From contig JAURMS010000199.1 of NCBI GenBank assembly GCA_030830595.1, positions 1 to 6,884 of the forward strand: a stretch of DNA of 6,884 nucleotides, written 5' to 3'. This DNA is from Gammaproteobacteria bacterium (GTDB lineage Bacteria; Pseudomonadota; Gammaproteobacteria; Steroidobacterales; Steroidobacteraceae). The notes beneath the pieces were generated by a model. The model saw only the letters and a list, made by a program, of their open reading frames with translations. It was not told the origin of the DNA and did not search any database. Below, piece by piece: positions 5,818-6,884 of this stretch. The position numbers and the translations under genes were made by a program. Each line of letters opens with the position of its first letter. The first letter of the stretch is position 1.

Positions 5818-6637
5818 ATGGGGGCCAGCGCGATTGAAATTCCCGGTGCAGATCCAGTTGCTTATCGGAGGTAGCCTGACCAGCTGACAATTGGGAGGCC
5901 CGGTATCCACTCCCAATGCGCACGACGCTCACCTGCTGGCCGTCCACCGTGAACGAAGCCCGCCAGTCATGCAGCGCGATTCTGAAACCCTCGCCCTCCC
6001 GCCGAATGCGCCGATAGGGTCGAGGGCGCGGATCCGCAGCCAGCAAAGCCAGCAATTGAGGGCTGAGGGGCTCGGCCGCGTGGTCGTCAATCCATGCCAA
6101 CTGCGCTGCAGCAAGTTCTGACAGACTCACACGGTAGACCTGCAGAGGGTCAAGACCCTGTCGGTCGTTTGTCTGCTGCGCGAGCCACCCTACTCCAGCA
6201 TCGGCATGGGCATCGGTGTAGGCCACATAGGGCTTGATATCGAGCACAGGAGTGCCATCCACCATGTCCACGTCCGATACCGTGAGCACCAGTCCCTCGA
6301 CACCGATCAGGCGAAGCACAGAAAGCCCCAACGGATTGGGCCGATGCGGTGACCTTGTAGCCAGCACCCCCCGCCGCTTACCAGGGCCGCGCGGCGGCAG
6401 CACCTTTGGTCGCCAGGACGCATTGAGATGGAACCAGAAAATGACCCAGATCCTGTCGCAGCCTTCGAGATCCTCAATAGCATGATCAAGATGCCGACCC
6501 GCCACCAACTCGATGCGGCCGATGCGCCCCTGGGCAGCGGACGGCTGGTGTGGTGCCTGCACCCTGCTGACGGCATCAGTACGAACGTGACCGATGGGCT
6601 GAAGTTGCAGCGTCGAGGCTTCCAGACCGTTGTTCAC
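5816..6637 (-). CDS. trmO: tRNA (N6-threonylcarbamoyladenosine-37) N6-methyltransferase TrmO (TsaA/YaeB)
   Basis: The 273-residue product matches the TsaA/TrmO family, which uses S-adenosylmethionine to methylate t6A at position 37 of certain ANN-decoding tRNAs (tRNA-Thr in E. coli). Visible landmarks are LQPIGHVRT (11-20), RIWVIFWFH (62-70), WRPKVLPPR (75-83), the signature LATRSPHRPNPLGLS (92-106), VDGTPVLDIKPYV (126-138) and ADPRPRPYRR (201-210). E. coli TrmO is about 235 residues, and here about 30 residues after VVRIGSGYR form a C-terminal extension of unknown role. The start is GTG at 6637-6635. It overlaps the TGA of the upstream amidase gene in a GTGA junction, so translation is probably coupled. 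The nearest purine run (GAAGGG) is 17 bases upstream, too far for a standard site, which fits coupling. The gene converges on the receptor gene. Confidence 0.93.
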   Translation of the reverse strand: MNNGLEASTLQLQPIGHVRTDAVSRVQAPHQPSAAQGRIGRIELVAGRHLDHAIEDLEGCDRIWVIFWFHLNASWRPKVLPPRGPGKRRGVLATRSPHRPNPLGLSVLRLIGVEGLVLTVSDVDMVDGTPVLDIKPYVAYTDAHADAGVGWLAQQTNDRQGLDPLQVYRVSLSELAAAQLAWIDDHAAEPLSPQLLALLAADPRPRPYRRIRREGEGFRIALHDWRASFTVDGQQVSVVRIGSGYRASQLSAGQATSDKQLDLHREFQSRWPP

Positions 6638-6884
6638 CGGTATGGTTGCCAGCGCCCTTCCCTGCGAATCAGCAGGGCGCGGGGGCTATTGACTGCCTCG
6701 AGCAATGCAGCAGTCTCAGCATCCGGCTGTCCGTCATAACGCGAGGGCCGGTATTTCATCTGAAAAGCTGAGATGACATGACGCGTCTCTTCATCGAACT
6801 CGCCATGTCTCGGCACTTCGAATCCCCAGGCGTCCAACTGGGCCTGGAACCAGGCAACACCCGGCAAGGCAGTCGCGTACTCCG
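6634..6884 (-). CDS. C-terminal fragment of AmiD-like N-acetylmuramoyl-L-alanine amidase (peptidoglycan-binding domain)
   Basis: The frame is open from the window's right edge to TGA at 6634-6636 and gives 83 complete residues. They match the C-terminal peptidoglycan-binding domain of AmiD/AmpD-type zinc amidases. The visible core is VAWFQAQLDAWGFEVP, then FDEETRHVISAFQMKYRPS and a RYDGQPDAETAALLEAV helix. The family pattern is AFQM-x-(F/Y)RP, then YDG-x-(A/P)DAET. The catalytic Amidase_2 domain and zinc ligands lie beyond the window. Family members cut the bond between MurNAc and L-Ala in peptidoglycan or its fragments, AmiD as a lipoprotein in the periplasm. About 20 residues (SPRALLIRREGRWQPYR and neighbours) follow the usual domain end. 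The TTG at 6867 is not a real start, because homology continues upstream. It overlaps trmO by four bases and so forms its upstream operon partner. Confidence 0.85.
   Translation of the reverse strand, partial: EYATALPGVAWFQAQLDAWGFEVPRHGEFDEETRHVISAFQMKYRPSRYDGQPDAETAALLEAVNSPRALLIRREGRWQPYR

Noticed and set aside
6428..6739. + strand 103-codon ORF over trmO and the amidase end
   Set aside because: It lies antisense to two genes with clear family matches, and its own product resembles nothing.
1..6884. CRISPR array, tRNA, rRNA, intact insertion sequence or toxin-antitoxin pair
   Set aside because: I saw no regularly spaced direct repeats, cloverleaf sequences, transposase motifs (apart from the weak palindromic arms noted) or recognised toxin/antitoxin proteins.

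Overview
This window looks like chromosomal DNA from a GC-rich, Gram-negative bacterium. Three things point there: a TonB-dependent outer-membrane receptor with a signal peptide, a Dcp-type M3 peptidase, and an AmiD-like amidase tail next to trmO. Codons mostly end in G or C. The receptor style (an early LEEVVVIAQKRE-type box, GPQGTLFGRNATGG plug motif, C-terminal Phe) is common in environmental Gammaproteobacteria and sphingomonads. I favour a marine-type gammaproteobacterium, but this is inference and I cannot name a genus.

Layout, left to right. Positions 1-1729 (+) hold the 3' part of a Dcp-type zinc peptidase. Positions 1730-2115 form a 386-base gap with no securely identifiable gene. 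It contains an imperfect stem-loop, two mutually overlapping small ORFs on opposite strands, a nested palindrome, degenerate GTCTGACCC/GGGTCCGAC inverted arms, and a probable sigma70-like promoter. Positions 2116-3225 (+) encode a luciferase-like (LLM-class) flavin-dependent monooxygenase. After 73 bases with a hairpin and a strong Shine-Dalgarno comes a complete 819-residue TonB-dependent receptor (3299-5758, +), closed by a textbook intrinsic terminator (5788-5817). On the opposite strand and converging on it are trmO (tRNA t6A37 methyltransferase, 5816-6637) and the C-terminal end of an AmiD-like N-acetylmuramoyl-L-alanine amidase (6634-6884, cut by the window). These two are joined by a GTGA start/stop overlap.

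The LLM monooxygenase and the receptor are probably co-transcribed. Together they suggest an uptake-plus-oxidation unit for an unknown small organic substrate: the receptor would import it with TonB energy and the monooxygenase would attack it in the cytoplasm with FMNH2 and O2. No flavin reductase is present in the window, so reduced flavin would have to come from elsewhere. The flanking genes are housekeeping (peptide turnover, tRNA modification, peptidoglycan recycling). The LLM/receptor pair and the irregular gap before it are the only parts that look accessory. I see no CRISPR array, intact insertion sequence, tRNA, rRNA or defence system here.
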